A DNA stretch of 64,000 bases. It comes from Martinezella tropici. Its GTDB lineage: Bacteria; Pseudomonadota; Alphaproteobacteria; Rhizobiales; Rhizobiaceae. Below are positions 9,016 through 16,747 of the stretch, in pieces. Position 1 is the first letter of the stretch, and every line of letters starts with the position of its first letter. The stretch is from assembly GCF_008370325.1 (NCBI RefSeq), contig NZ_VNIP01000008.1, positions 434,001-498,000 on the forward strand, in the 5' to 3' direction. A program made the position numbers and the translations under genes. Under the pieces are notes generated by a model. The model did not search any database. It was not told where the DNA came from and worked only from the letters and a program-made list of their open reading frames with translations.

Positions 9016-9411
9016 ATGCGTTTCGTAAATCCAATCCCCTTCGTTGGCGACATCGCTGGCTCGAAGACGTTCTACAGCGACCTGCTGGGTCTCAAGATCC
9101 TGAACGATTTCGGGAGTTTCGTGCTCTTTGAAACCGGCTTTGCAATTCATGACGGAAAAGCGCTGGAGCAAACGGTCTGGAAGAAAGTCGCGGAAACATC
9201 GGAGCCATATGGGCGCCGAAACATCCTTCTCTATTTCGAACATGACGATGTGGATGTGGCCTTCGCCAAAATAGCCCCGCATGTCGATCTCATCCATCCC
9301 GTCGAGCTGCAGGAATGGGGGCAGCGGGTATTCCGCTTTTATGATCCCGATGGCCATGCGGTGGAGATCGGTGAGCCGCAATCGATCGGACAGGCGCCGG
9401 CAGCAGGCTGA
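9016..9411 (+). CDS. VOC (glyoxalase/bleomycin-resistance) superfamily protein
   Basis: This 131-residue single-domain protein is built from two beta-alpha-beta-beta-beta units. Typical features are the opening FVGDIAGSKTFYSDLLGLKI, the central ILLYFEHDDVD, and the closing VFRFYDPDGHAVEIGE with a Glu in the metal-ligand position. The family includes isomerases, ring-cleaving dioxygenases and resistance proteins, and nothing here selects among them. The ATG at 9016 fits the domain start; the frame is open back to a TTG at 8980. Confidence 0.85.
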   Translation: MRFVNPIPFVGDIAGSKTFYSDLLGLKILNDFGSFVLFETGFAIHDGKALEQTVWKKVAETSEPYGRRNILLYFEHDDVDVAFAKIAPHVDLIHPVELQEWGQRVFRFYDPDGHAVEIGEPQSIGQAPAAG

Positions 9412-9453
9412 TAAGATCCTCGTGTTCAGCATGCCGTGCGGCGTCATGTATCT

Positions 9454-10374
9454 TCACAGCACGTCGAATATGGCTGAAGCGACGGCTACCTCCGTTCCCG
9501 CCAGGCCAACCGAGCAAAAAAGTGTCGTATCGGAGGCCGATGTCCGGCCCTGAGCCCTGTTCGCGACGATGTCGGCAAGGTCTCGCATGCGGGTTTCATG
9601 CGGCGATCCGGAAAGGAAAAAAGGGGAGGCGTAGGTTCGTGTTTGTTCGAGGGAGTCCGTGACGATCACATGCGCGGCATCGGCCATGTCCAGTCCGAGC
9701 TCGTGTCCCTGCAATGTTTTCGGACCGACCGTATTGATGTGCGCTCCGGCCTTCAAATCCGCCGCGTGAAGCACGGGCACATGGCTGGCCGTTGCACAAA
9801 GTACGATATCGGCATCCGCTACGGTTTCTGCAATGCTGTCGGCGGGTTCTATCGCTATGCCCAATTCGCGTTGCATTTCCTCGGCGAAAGCCCTGCGGTT
9901 CTTCTCATCGCGACTGAAGACGCGGGCGCTTATTATGTTTCGAACGGCGGCAGCGGCAATCAATTGCGTCCGGGCCTGAGCGCCGCTGCCGACAATGCCA
10001 ACGGTTTTGGCGTTTGGATCGCTGAGATGGCGTATGGCTATGCCCCCGATCGCTCCCGTTCTGATCTGGCCAAGCCGTTCGCCCAGGATAATCCCTTTGA
10101 GTTTGGCGTCATGCGCGGACCAGACGGCAACGATCTGCGAATGCTCCGGCCCATTGAACGTCTCATACACGCGGAAGCCGGCAAGCGGCTTTTCCCCGAG
10201 TATACCGCCGACCGTAAATACAAGGTCGCCGCTGCCGGGAAACGAGACGTGATGCCGAGGGGGGCAAACGATATTGCCGGATGCCTTGGCGAGGAAGGCC
10301 GTTTCCAACGCGCCGAGAGCGACCGGCATGAGCGCGACACTGTCCAAATCCTCATCTCTCAGTATTTTCAACAT
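9454..10374 (-). CDS. Ornithine cyclodeaminase / mu-crystallin family protein
   Basis: This 306-residue protein has the family's N-terminal dimerisation segment and a Rossmann NAD(P) site reading GIVGSGAQA around residue 130. Relatives deaminate ornithine to proline or reduce cyclic imines such as pyrroline-2-carboxylate, so the substrate should not be inferred from the name. The ATG at 10374 has GGAGG six bases upstream. The gene lies behind a MerR-type promoter, so it probably responds to a chemical or redox stress through a regulator encoded outside the window. Confidence 0.87.
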   Translation of the reverse strand: MLKILRDEDLDSVALMPVALGALETAFLAKASGNIVCPPRHHVSFPGSGDLVFTVGGILGEKPLAGFRVYETFNGPEHSQIVAVWSAHDAKLKGIILGERLGQIRTGAIGGIAIRHLSDPNAKTVGIVGSGAQARTQLIAAAAVRNIISARVFSRDEKNRRAFAEEMQRELGIAIEPADSIAETVADADIVLCATASHVPVLHAADLKAGAHINTVGPKTLQGHELGLDMADAAHVIVTDSLEQTRTYASPFFLSGSPHETRMRDLADIVANRAQGRTSASDTTLFCSVGLAGTEVAVASAIFDVL

Positions 10375-10396
10375 CACGAACCTCCAGCGTGACGAC

Positions 10397-10427
10397 ATCC
10401 TGCAACCTCAACGTAAGTTGAGGTCAA
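10397..10427 (-). promoter_or_regulatory. MerR-type promoter and operator
   Basis: On the minus strand a -35 TTGACC (10427-10422) is separated by 19 bases from a -10-like CAGGAT (10402-10397). The overlong spacer contains the inverted repeat ACCTCAAC-N4-GTTGAGGT (10405-10424). A 19-base spacer filled by such a dyad is the hallmark of promoters untwisted by MerR-family activators, and the dyad is close to SoxR-like boxes. The transcript would start about 20 bases before the ornithine-cyclodeaminase-like gene. No MerR gene lies in the window. Confidence 0.75.
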
Positions 10428-10519
10428 GCCTGATTTCCAACTCTGTGCTGCTCCCGGCATATGCTGCCTGGGCGTGCGAAAGCGGGCACAGAACATCGTT
10501 TGAAAGGCAAGTTGAAGCG

Positions 10520-11044
10520 CTAGAATGCAACCGTATCACCGGTGAGGGAAGAAGCTGCGTTCGGTCGAGAACGCGCGAGCAGATAGAATGCCGCGACGTG
10601 CGTGATCATCTGTAGTGGCACGTAGATGATCGGGAACGCGTACATGGCACCTAGCTCGCCTGCGACTGCAGGAAGGTCGACCTGAACCGCGTGATAAAAA
10701 TCGAAGGCAACGTCAGCTACCCCGACGAGATTGAAGGCGACAACGAACAGCCAAAATAACGAGCGTATCCTGACCGCGAGCAGCGCCAACATGGCCAGGA
10801 GCCCGGTGGCAAAGTTGCCGTAGGCGGCGAATGTGGCAAAGCCTGCAGGTAGATTGGGGCCAACTACGCCGGGAAGCAAGAAGGCGAGCCCGAAGAAGCG
10901 GAAGCTGTGCAGGGTCGCAATTGCCCTTTGCGCATCGACGTGATCCATCGTTTTGAGCCTGGGCCAAATGTATACGCCGAAGCAAAGCAGCCACGGGACA
11001 TAGGCCAGGCCGAGATGGGTTAGGAATAGGATCTGCGCCGGCAT
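10520..11044 (-). CDS. Hypothetical multi-pass membrane protein
   Basis: This 174-residue protein has about five hydrophobic segments, opening with FLTHLGLAYVPWLLCFGVYI and including a MYAFPIIYVPLQMITHVAAFYL-type segment near the end. I do not recognise a characterised family. An AGGAG six bases before the ATG at 11044 supports the start. It lies between two unrelated genes and is convergent with neither. Confidence 0.7.
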   Translation of the reverse strand: MPAQILFLTHLGLAYVPWLLCFGVYIWPRLKTMDHVDAQRAIATLHSFRFFGLAFLLPGVVGPNLPAGFATFAAYGNFATGLLAMLALLAVRIRSLFWLFVVAFNLVGVADVAFDFYHAVQVDLPAVAGELGAMYAFPIIYVPLQMITHVAAFYLLARSRPNAASSLTGDTVAF

Positions 11045-11131
11045 GTGAACTCCTTTCTGGTGATTTCGTTCGTCAAGCTGCCGCGCGGCCTCCAACACCG
11101 TGGACGGGATGCCGAGCCGGTCTTCCTTCGT

Positions 11132-12244
11132 CTAAAGACTCCGAAGGAAGTCAATCATGGCGGTATTCACTTCCGGCGCGCGTTCCTGCTGGGTCCAATG
11201 GCCACAGCCCGGCAGCATGACCGCTGGCCGGAGCTTGGGAACCATTGCCGATTGCTTGGCAATGATCGGCTGAAACGCCTCGACAATGATGTCGCGGTCG
11301 CCCGCAATGTAGAGCGCCGGAACGGTTATCGTTGCTCGGCCAAAGGCGGCCATGAGTTCCCAGCTGCGATCGATGTTGCGCCACCAGTTCAGGGAGCCGC
11401 GGAATCCGCTTTTCGAGAATGCCTCGACATAGAAGTCGATGTCGGACTCCCCGAGCCAGGAAGGCAGCGAAACCGGATTGGTGAAGAAATCCCCATTCCG
11501 GGGCACCATCCCGGCGGTAAACCCTCCAGCGCCCGTCGACGGCGGGCTGTCGCCCGAGAGGGAGTAGAACATGGAACGGAACGTATGGCGTAGATCGCGA
11601 CCGAGCGCCGCCTCCGCCTCGGGGGTCTGGAAGTAGAGCTGGTAAAACACCGCATCCTCGGTTTGTGGCATGAGCGTCGTCGGCGGTCCCGCGTCGCCAA
11701 AGCCCCGCGAGCGGAACGGCGGGCTGAGCGCGATGACTGCGCGGAAGCGATCGGGGCGCAGAAGTGCCGTTTGCCATGCTATCGCAGCGCCTATGTCGTG
11801 GCCGGCGATCACGGCTTGTTTGGCATCTAAGGCATCGACAAGCCCCAGCATGTCGCCGATGTCATGGAGGATCGTATATTTCTCCATAGCTTCCGGACGG
11901 TCGCTCCACCCATAGCCGCGCAAGTCAGGCGCCACTGCATGGAACCCCGCCTTCGCCAGCGCGCCTAGCTGATGGCGCCAGGAATACCAGAATTCGGGAA
12001 AGCCGTGACAGAGAATGACGAGTGGACCCTCACCCTGTTCGGCCACATGCAACCGGATACCGTTCGCTTCGATCATGCGATGCCTAACCTCGGGCATCGC
12101 CGAATCCATCCAAAATGTCGGCTCGGAGTCAGCTCCGCCGAGTTCAGCTGCGGCGGTTTTAAACGGCTGTCCGAAAGCGGCGCCTATGGTAAGCGCACCC
12201 CCCGCCAAGAGGATTCCACGTCGGGAAAATATCGCATCTCGCAT
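11132..12244 (-). CDS. Tat-exported alpha/beta hydrolase, epoxide hydrolase-like
   Basis: This 370-residue protein begins with a twin-arginine signal (FSRRGILLAGGAL, residues 6-18), so it should be exported folded. The hydrolase core has the oxyanion HGFP (80-83) and the nucleophile elbow GHDIG, with D150 as nucleophile, as in epoxide hydrolases and haloalkane dehalogenases. A late Asp (GDRDI) and His (GCGHW) complete the triad. HGFPEFWYSWRHQ is typical of soluble epoxide hydrolases. The substrate is unknown. Confidence 0.88.
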   Translation of the reverse strand: MRDAIFSRRGILLAGGALTIGAAFGQPFKTAAAELGGADSEPTFWMDSAMPEVRHRMIEANGIRLHVAEQGEGPLVILCHGFPEFWYSWRHQLGALAKAGFHAVAPDLRGYGWSDRPEAMEKYTILHDIGDMLGLVDALDAKQAVIAGHDIGAAIAWQTALLRPDRFRAVIALSPPFRSRGFGDAGPPTTLMPQTEDAVFYQLYFQTPEAEAALGRDLRHTFRSMFYSLSGDSPPSTGAGGFTAGMVPRNGDFFTNPVSLPSWLGESDIDFYVEAFSKSGFRGSLNWWRNIDRSWELMAAFGRATITVPALYIAGDRDIIVEAFQPIIAKQSAMVPKLRPAVMLPGCGHWTQQERAPEVNTAMIDFLRSL

Positions 12245-12428
12245 TGTGTCGCTCTCTTCCAATCGTCGCATCCGGGACCTCGATGGCTTTGAGGGCCTCG
12301 AAATGCAGGCTTAATTCCAGATTGCAAGCCGAGTGTATGGCCGCTTCCTGCGGTCGACTATTGGCGATAACGTCGATGGACCATGAAGCAGAACTTCACA
12401 GTGAAGCAGGGGCCTGGCGCCGAGGGGC

Positions 12429-12755
12429 TTATGGAAGCAGCGCCAGAGCGATCCGATCAGCGGCCGCGACGACGATCAGTGCGATCGCCAACGCCGGCCA
12501 GCCGACATAATTCAGGATCAAAGCCGCGCCTAGAAAGAATCCGGCCTCGAGTATCAGTCGTCCAGCCGGCCCGATTTCATATTTCCGCTTAGGGGAGAGA
12601 AAAGTGCCCCAGATGACGGCGCCCGCCGCGCAGAACACTAACCCCATCAGCGCCTGGATCAACAACGGCACTGCCAGATGCGCGGCCAATGCGGCAAGTG
12701 ACGCGAGAATGCAAAGTTCAAGGACAAACCTTATGCCAAGCGCGATCGCTTTCAT
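12429..12755 (-). CDS. YrdB-like (DUF2568) membrane protein
   Basis: This 108-residue protein has four hydrophobic helices. The pattern ALGIRFVLELCILASLAA, then VWGTF-like text (IWGTFLSPKRK) after helix 3, and a closing pair of helices, matches the small DUF2568/YrdB family, which has no known function. It lies alone between the epoxide-hydrolase-like gene and a decayed HxlR regulator. Confidence 0.7.
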   Translation of the reverse strand: MKAIALGIRFVLELCILASLAALAAHLAVPLLIQALMGLVFCAAGAVIWGTFLSPKRKYEIGPAGRLILEAGFFLGAALILNYVGWPALAIALIVVAAADRIALALLP

Positions 12756-12880
12756 TCTTCCCCCATGCCGGTCAAACGGTCTGCCGGGTAGCAGATGACA
12801 TCGTTATATGCGCGATCCCGCAGGTCACTTTATAGCGGCACCTAAGTCCGGGGCAACTGACTCATCAATCGTTCTCTGCC

Positions 12881-13000
12881 TCAAACTTCGGCAAACTCGA
12901 TCAATGGGCGCAAGCTGTCCCCTTCCTTCGTAACGCGATATTCGACATGCGGCGGAACCCCGGCATAGACGGTGCGGCTTATCAGCCCCGTTTCAGGCAC
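12881..13000 (-). pseudogene. Remnant of an HxlR-family regulator (C-terminal end)
   Basis: On the minus strand, reading from about 12997 down to a TGA at 12881-12883, the frame gives GLISRTVYAGVPPHVEYRVT followed by KEGDSLRPLIEF. This is the wing and last helix of HxlR regulators, whose family form is close to LIxRxxYxxxPPxVEYxLTxxGxSL. The frame is closed by TAG at 13013-13015, so the N-terminal two thirds are missing. The upstream HTH gene abuts the break, suggesting a deletion or insertion event. Confidence 0.7.
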
Positions 13001-13012
13001 CTGTGGTGGGCG

Positions 13013-13348
13013 CTATCGTGCTGTTTTCGGAGCGGTCGCCTGGTTCCGCTCGCCGGCGGCCGAAAGGATCTCGCAGCTTTCGGTATGCGTCGGCGCGGGT
13101 GCATCCGCCGTGGGAGCCTTGGCACAGATACCGATCTCGTGTCCTTCGATCCGGAAGAAGGCGATGCCTCCTGTCTCGAGCGCCAATCGCAGTTGCGCTT
13201 CCGTCGCCCGATGCAGGCTGTGGCGATCGCCTTCATAGTCGCGGATCGTGCTGCGCGACACGCCAGAGCGGTCCGCAAGGTCCATCTGCGTCCAATCGAG
13301 AAAGCCGCGGGCCGCCCGGCAGAGCGCTGGTGTCAAAATCATCGCCAT
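13013..13348 (-). CDS. XRE-family helix-turn-helix protein
   Basis: This 111-residue protein carries an N-terminal lambda-repressor-like HTH (LCRAARGFLDWTQMDLADRS, then GVSRSTIRDYEGDRH). A segment reading ALETGGIAFFRIEGHEIGI is common in single-domain XRE regulators of alphaproteobacteria. The last 40 residues are low-complexity and lead into the broken HxlR frame, so the true C-terminus may have been altered. The start at 13348 (ATG, with AAGG upstream) is a choice; ATG 13342 is equally possible. Confidence 0.7.
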   Translation of the reverse strand: MAMILTPALCRAARGFLDWTQMDLADRSGVSRSTIRDYEGDRHSLHRATEAQLRLALETGGIAFFRIEGHEIGICAKAPTADAPAPTHTESCEILSAAGERNQATAPKTAR

Positions 13349-13520
13349 CTTAACCTTGACGCAGGGTTCAAAGCTGCCCATATTGGGCAATATCTATCAT
13401 ATAGGACATAATTCACCGGATTTCTAGGGGTTTTGCTGCCGCGGCAGTCTGACGTTATCCGGCCAAACGAAGGAATGACGTTTTGGGATAACCAGCGGGC
13501 CGGTTTTCATTCTAGCACTT

Positions 13521-16409
13521 TTGGCTCTGCCGTTTATCGGAAGTCTCCTTTCCCTCTGCCTGTTGCGCACGCAGTCGCGGCGCGGTCCGGCCTCGATCGC
13601 CGGAGCGGTCACATTTCTGGCGCTGCTGATTTCCGCGAGCTTCTATCCCGCCGTCAGGGATGGCGGCGTGGTGCGATACAGCATCGCGTGGCTGCCGCAG
13701 CTGGGGCTCGATTTCAGCCTCAGACTGGATGGTTTCGCCTGGCTCTTCTCGGTCATCATTACGGCGATCGGTTTTCTCGTCATCGTCTATGCCCGCTACT
13801 ACATGTCGGAAGAGGATCCGGTTCCCCGCTTCTTCTCCTTCCTGCTGGCCTTCATGGGGGCGATGCTCGGCATCGTGCTTTCGGGCAATGTCATTCTGCT
13901 CTCGATATTCTGGGAGTTGACGAGCATCTTTTCCTTCCTGCTGATCAGCTATTGGCACAACACCGCCGCCGCCCGTGATGGCGCGCGCATGGCGTTGACC
14001 ATCACCGGGATCGGCGGGTTCTGCCTGCTGATCGGCCTGATCCTGATCGGCCATATCGTCGGCAGCTACGATCTGGATAAGATCCTGGCTTCGGGCGATA
14101 TCATCCGCAATCATCCGCTTTACCTGCCTGCGCTGATACTCATCCTGCTGGGAGCACTGACGAAAAGTGCGCAATTCCCGTTCCATTTCTGGCTTCCGAA
14201 TGCGATGGCGGCGCCGACGCCGGTCTCGGCCTATCTACATTCCGCCACGCTGGTGAAAGCGGGCGTCTTTCTGCTGGCGCGCTTCTGGCCGGTTCTGGCC
14301 GGTACGAACGAATGGTTCTATATCGTCGGCGCGGCCGGCATCACCACGCTGTTGCTGGGTGCCTATTTCGCGATGTTCCAGCAGGATCTGAAGGGGCTGC
14401 TCGCCTATTCGACGATCAGCCATCTCGGCCTCATCACCACCTTGCTCAGCCTCGGCAGCCCGCTTGCCACGGTTGCCGCCATCTTCCACATGCTGAACCA
14501 CGCGACGTTCAAGGCATCGCTGTTCATGGCGGCTGGCATCATCGATCACGAAACGGGCACGCGCGATATGCGTCGTTTAAGCGGCTTGTTCCGCTATCTG
14601 CCGTTTACAGGATCGCTCGCGATCGTCGCGAGTGCCGCCATGGCCGGCGTCCCGCTGCTCAACGGTTTTCTCTCGAAGGAGATGTTCTTCGCCGAAGCGA
14701 TCGAAACCCATGCCGATTCCATCCTCGATCGCATGCTTCCCTATGTGGCGACGCTTGCAAGCGCCTTCAGCGTCGCCTATTCGCTGCGCTTCATTCAGAC
14801 GGTCTTCTTCGGTCCGGCGCCGACAGACCTGCCGATCGCCAAGCCGCATGAGCCGCCACGCTCGATGCGCTTCCCGATCGAGCTCCTGGTCGTCGTTTGC
14901 CTTGTCGTCGGCATCGTTCCGGCTCTTTCGGTCGCGCCCTTCCTGCAGGCAGCCGTCGTCAGCGTTTTGAATGCCGATACGCCGCAATACAGCCTCTCGC
15001 TTTGGCACGGCTTCAATCTGCCGCTCGTCATGAGCATCATCGCACTTGTCGGCGGGACAGTGTTCTATTTCGTCTTCAAGGATTATCTGTCGCGCTGCGA
15101 CGATGGCCCGCCGATTTTCCGCCGCCTGAAGGGGCAGCGCATTTTCGAGCGCGTGCTGGTGGAGGTTTCCTGGCACTGGGCGAGAATGGCCGAAAAGCGG
15201 ATCGGCACGCGCAAGCTGCAGCCGCAGCTTCGCTGGGTGGTGACAACGGGCTTTGCGGCCGGCCTGCTGCCGCTCTATCTGTCGGGCTTCGAGGCGAAGC
15301 ATTTTGCCTTTTCGGGCGCCGATCCGGTCTTTGCCTCCATCTGGGCGATCGGTATCTGCCTTGCGATCGGCACCGCCTTTTTTGCCAAATATCACCGGCT
15401 TGTCGCGCTCGTGATGCTGGGCGGCGTCGGGCTGATCGTCTGCATGACTTTCGTCTGGCTTTCCGCGCCGGATCTTGCCATCACCCAGCTTCTCGTCGAG
15501 ATCGTCACGACGGTTCTCATCCTGCTGGGCTTACGCTGGCTGCCGAAGCGGACGGAAGGCATCGATGATACGGTCGACCTGCGCGCCCGTTTCCGCCGCT
15601 TCCGCGATCTGGCACTGGCCGTCATCTGCGGCGTCGGCATGATGTTCGTCTCCTATGCTGTCATGACCATGCCGGTGCCCGACGCCATTGCGAATTATTT
15701 CCTCGAAAATGCCTATTCGAAGGGCGGCGGCCGCAACGTCGTCAACGTGATCCTGGTCGATTTCCGCGGCTTCGATACTTTGGGTGAAATCGCCGTCCTC
15801 GGCGTCGTCGCGCTGACCGTCTATGCACTGCTGCGCCGTTTCCGCCCGGCGCCCGACAGTATGGAAATGCCGGAACAGCAGCAGATCCAGAACCGTTTCG
15901 ACGAGGAGCGGCCCGAACGTTCGGCCGGCGATACCGTGCGCGACTATCTGCTCGTGCCGTCGGTCATCATGCAGTGGATGTTCCCCTTCGTGATCGCCCT
16001 GTCGGTCTATATCTTCATGCGCGGGCATGATGCGCCGGGCGGCGGCTTCTCGGCCGGCCTGACGCTCTCGGTCGGCTTCCTGCTGCAATATCTCGCTGGC
16101 GGTACACGCTGGGCGGAAGATCGCATCCGCATCCTGCCGCTGCGATGGATGGGAGCCGGGCTTCTGGTCGCAACCGCCACTGGCATGGGCGCCTGGTTCT
16201 TCGGCTATCCCTTCCTTACATCGCATTTCCAGTATCTGGACGTGCCGTTGATCGGCAAGGTGCCGGCGGCAAGCGCGCTTCTCTTCGATCTCGGCGTCTT
16301 CCTGTTGGTCGTCGGCTCCACGGTTTTGATCCTCGTGGCTCTCGCGCACCAGTCGCTGCGTATCAACCGCTTGCGCGCGCTGGATGCCGACAAGGCAAAG
16401 GGGGACTGA
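13521..16409 (+). CDS. phaA: Na+(K+)/H+ antiporter fused subunit A/B (PhaAB/MrpAB)
   Basis: This 962-residue integral membrane protein combines an N-terminal NuoL-like proton-pumping module (about 60-400), the MrpA C-terminal extension, and from about residue 800 an MrpB domain (YLLVPSVIMQWMFPFVIAL onward). That fusion is characteristic of rhizobial pha systems. MrpA is the large subunit of the heteromeric antiporter that exports Na+ or K+ for pH and salt tolerance. No ATG is found at the expected position; the frame has TTG at 13521 or a possible ATT at 13509, so the start is uncertain. The stop overlaps phaC. Confidence 0.95.
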   Translation: MALPFIGSLLSLCLLRTQSRRGPASIAGAVTFLALLISASFYPAVRDGGVVRYSIAWLPQLGLDFSLRLDGFAWLFSVIITAIGFLVIVYARYYMSEEDPVPRFFSFLLAFMGAMLGIVLSGNVILLSIFWELTSIFSFLLISYWHNTAAARDGARMALTITGIGGFCLLIGLILIGHIVGSYDLDKILASGDIIRNHPLYLPALILILLGALTKSAQFPFHFWLPNAMAAPTPVSAYLHSATLVKAGVFLLARFWPVLAGTNEWFYIVGAAGITTLLLGAYFAMFQQDLKGLLAYSTISHLGLITTLLSLGSPLATVAAIFHMLNHATFKASLFMAAGIIDHETGTRDMRRLSGLFRYLPFTGSLAIVASAAMAGVPLLNGFLSKEMFFAEAIETHADSILDRMLPYVATLASAFSVAYSLRFIQTVFFGPAPTDLPIAKPHEPPRSMRFPIELLVVVCLVVGIVPALSVAPFLQAAVVSVLNADTPQYSLSLWHGFNLPLVMSIIALVGGTVFYFVFKDYLSRCDDGPPIFRRLKGQRIFERVLVEVSWHWARMAEKRIGTRKLQPQLRWVVTTGFAAGLLPLYLSGFEAKHFAFSGADPVFASIWAIGICLAIGTAFFAKYHRLVALVMLGGVGLIVCMTFVWLSAPDLAITQLLVEIVTTVLILLGLRWLPKRTEGIDDTVDLRARFRRFRDLALAVICGVGMMFVSYAVMTMPVPDAIANYFLENAYSKGGGRNVVNVILVDFRGFDTLGEIAVLGVVALTVYALLRRFRPAPDSMEMPEQQQIQNRFDEERPERSAGDTVRDYLLVPSVIMQWMFPFVIALSVYIFMRGHDAPGGGFSAGLTLSVGFLLQYLAGGTRWAEDRIRILPLRWMGAGLLVATATGMGAWFFGYPFLTSHFQYLDVPLIGKVPAASALLFDLGVFLLVVGSTVLILVALAHQSLRINRLRALDADKAKGD

Positions 16410-16747
16410 TGGAACTCATCTTGTCCATTGCGATCGGTGTGATGACGGCCTGCGGCGTCTGGCTGATCCTGCGTCCGCGCACCTACCAGGTCATCATCGG
16501 ACTGTCGCTGCTCTCATATGCCGTCAATCTCTTCATCTTCGGCGTCGGCGGCGTGAAGACGAATGTGCCGCCGCTGCTTGGCGACGGCACTGCGACGCAT
16601 GCGCTGGCGGACCCCGTGCCGCAGGCGCTGGTATTGACGGCGATCGTCATCGGTTTTGCGACCACGGCGCTGTTCCTCGTCGTGCTGCTTGCCTCGCGCG
16701 GCCTGACCGGCACGGACCATGTTGATGGAAGGAGCGATCGGAAATGA
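16409..16747 (+). CDS. phaC: Antiporter subunit PhaC (MrpC, NuoK-like)
   Basis: This 112-residue, three-helix membrane subunit is homologous to NuoK. The ATG overlaps the TGA of phaA by one base (translational coupling). LRPRTYQVIIGLSLLSYAVN and the later DPVPQALVLTAIVIGFA are MrpC signatures. It is required for assembly of the antiporter complex, and its stop overlaps the phaD start by four bases. Confidence 0.93.
   Translation: MELILSIAIGVMTACGVWLILRPRTYQVIIGLSLLSYAVNLFIFGVGGVKTNVPPLLGDGTATHALADPVPQALVLTAIVIGFATTALFLVVLLASRGLTGTDHVDGRSDRK

Noticed and set aside
13512-14186. Long minus-strand open frame opposite phaA
   Set aside because: It lies antisense to a clearly coding gene, is rich in Gln/Asp/Arg with no domain, and is explained by the high third-position G+C of the real gene.
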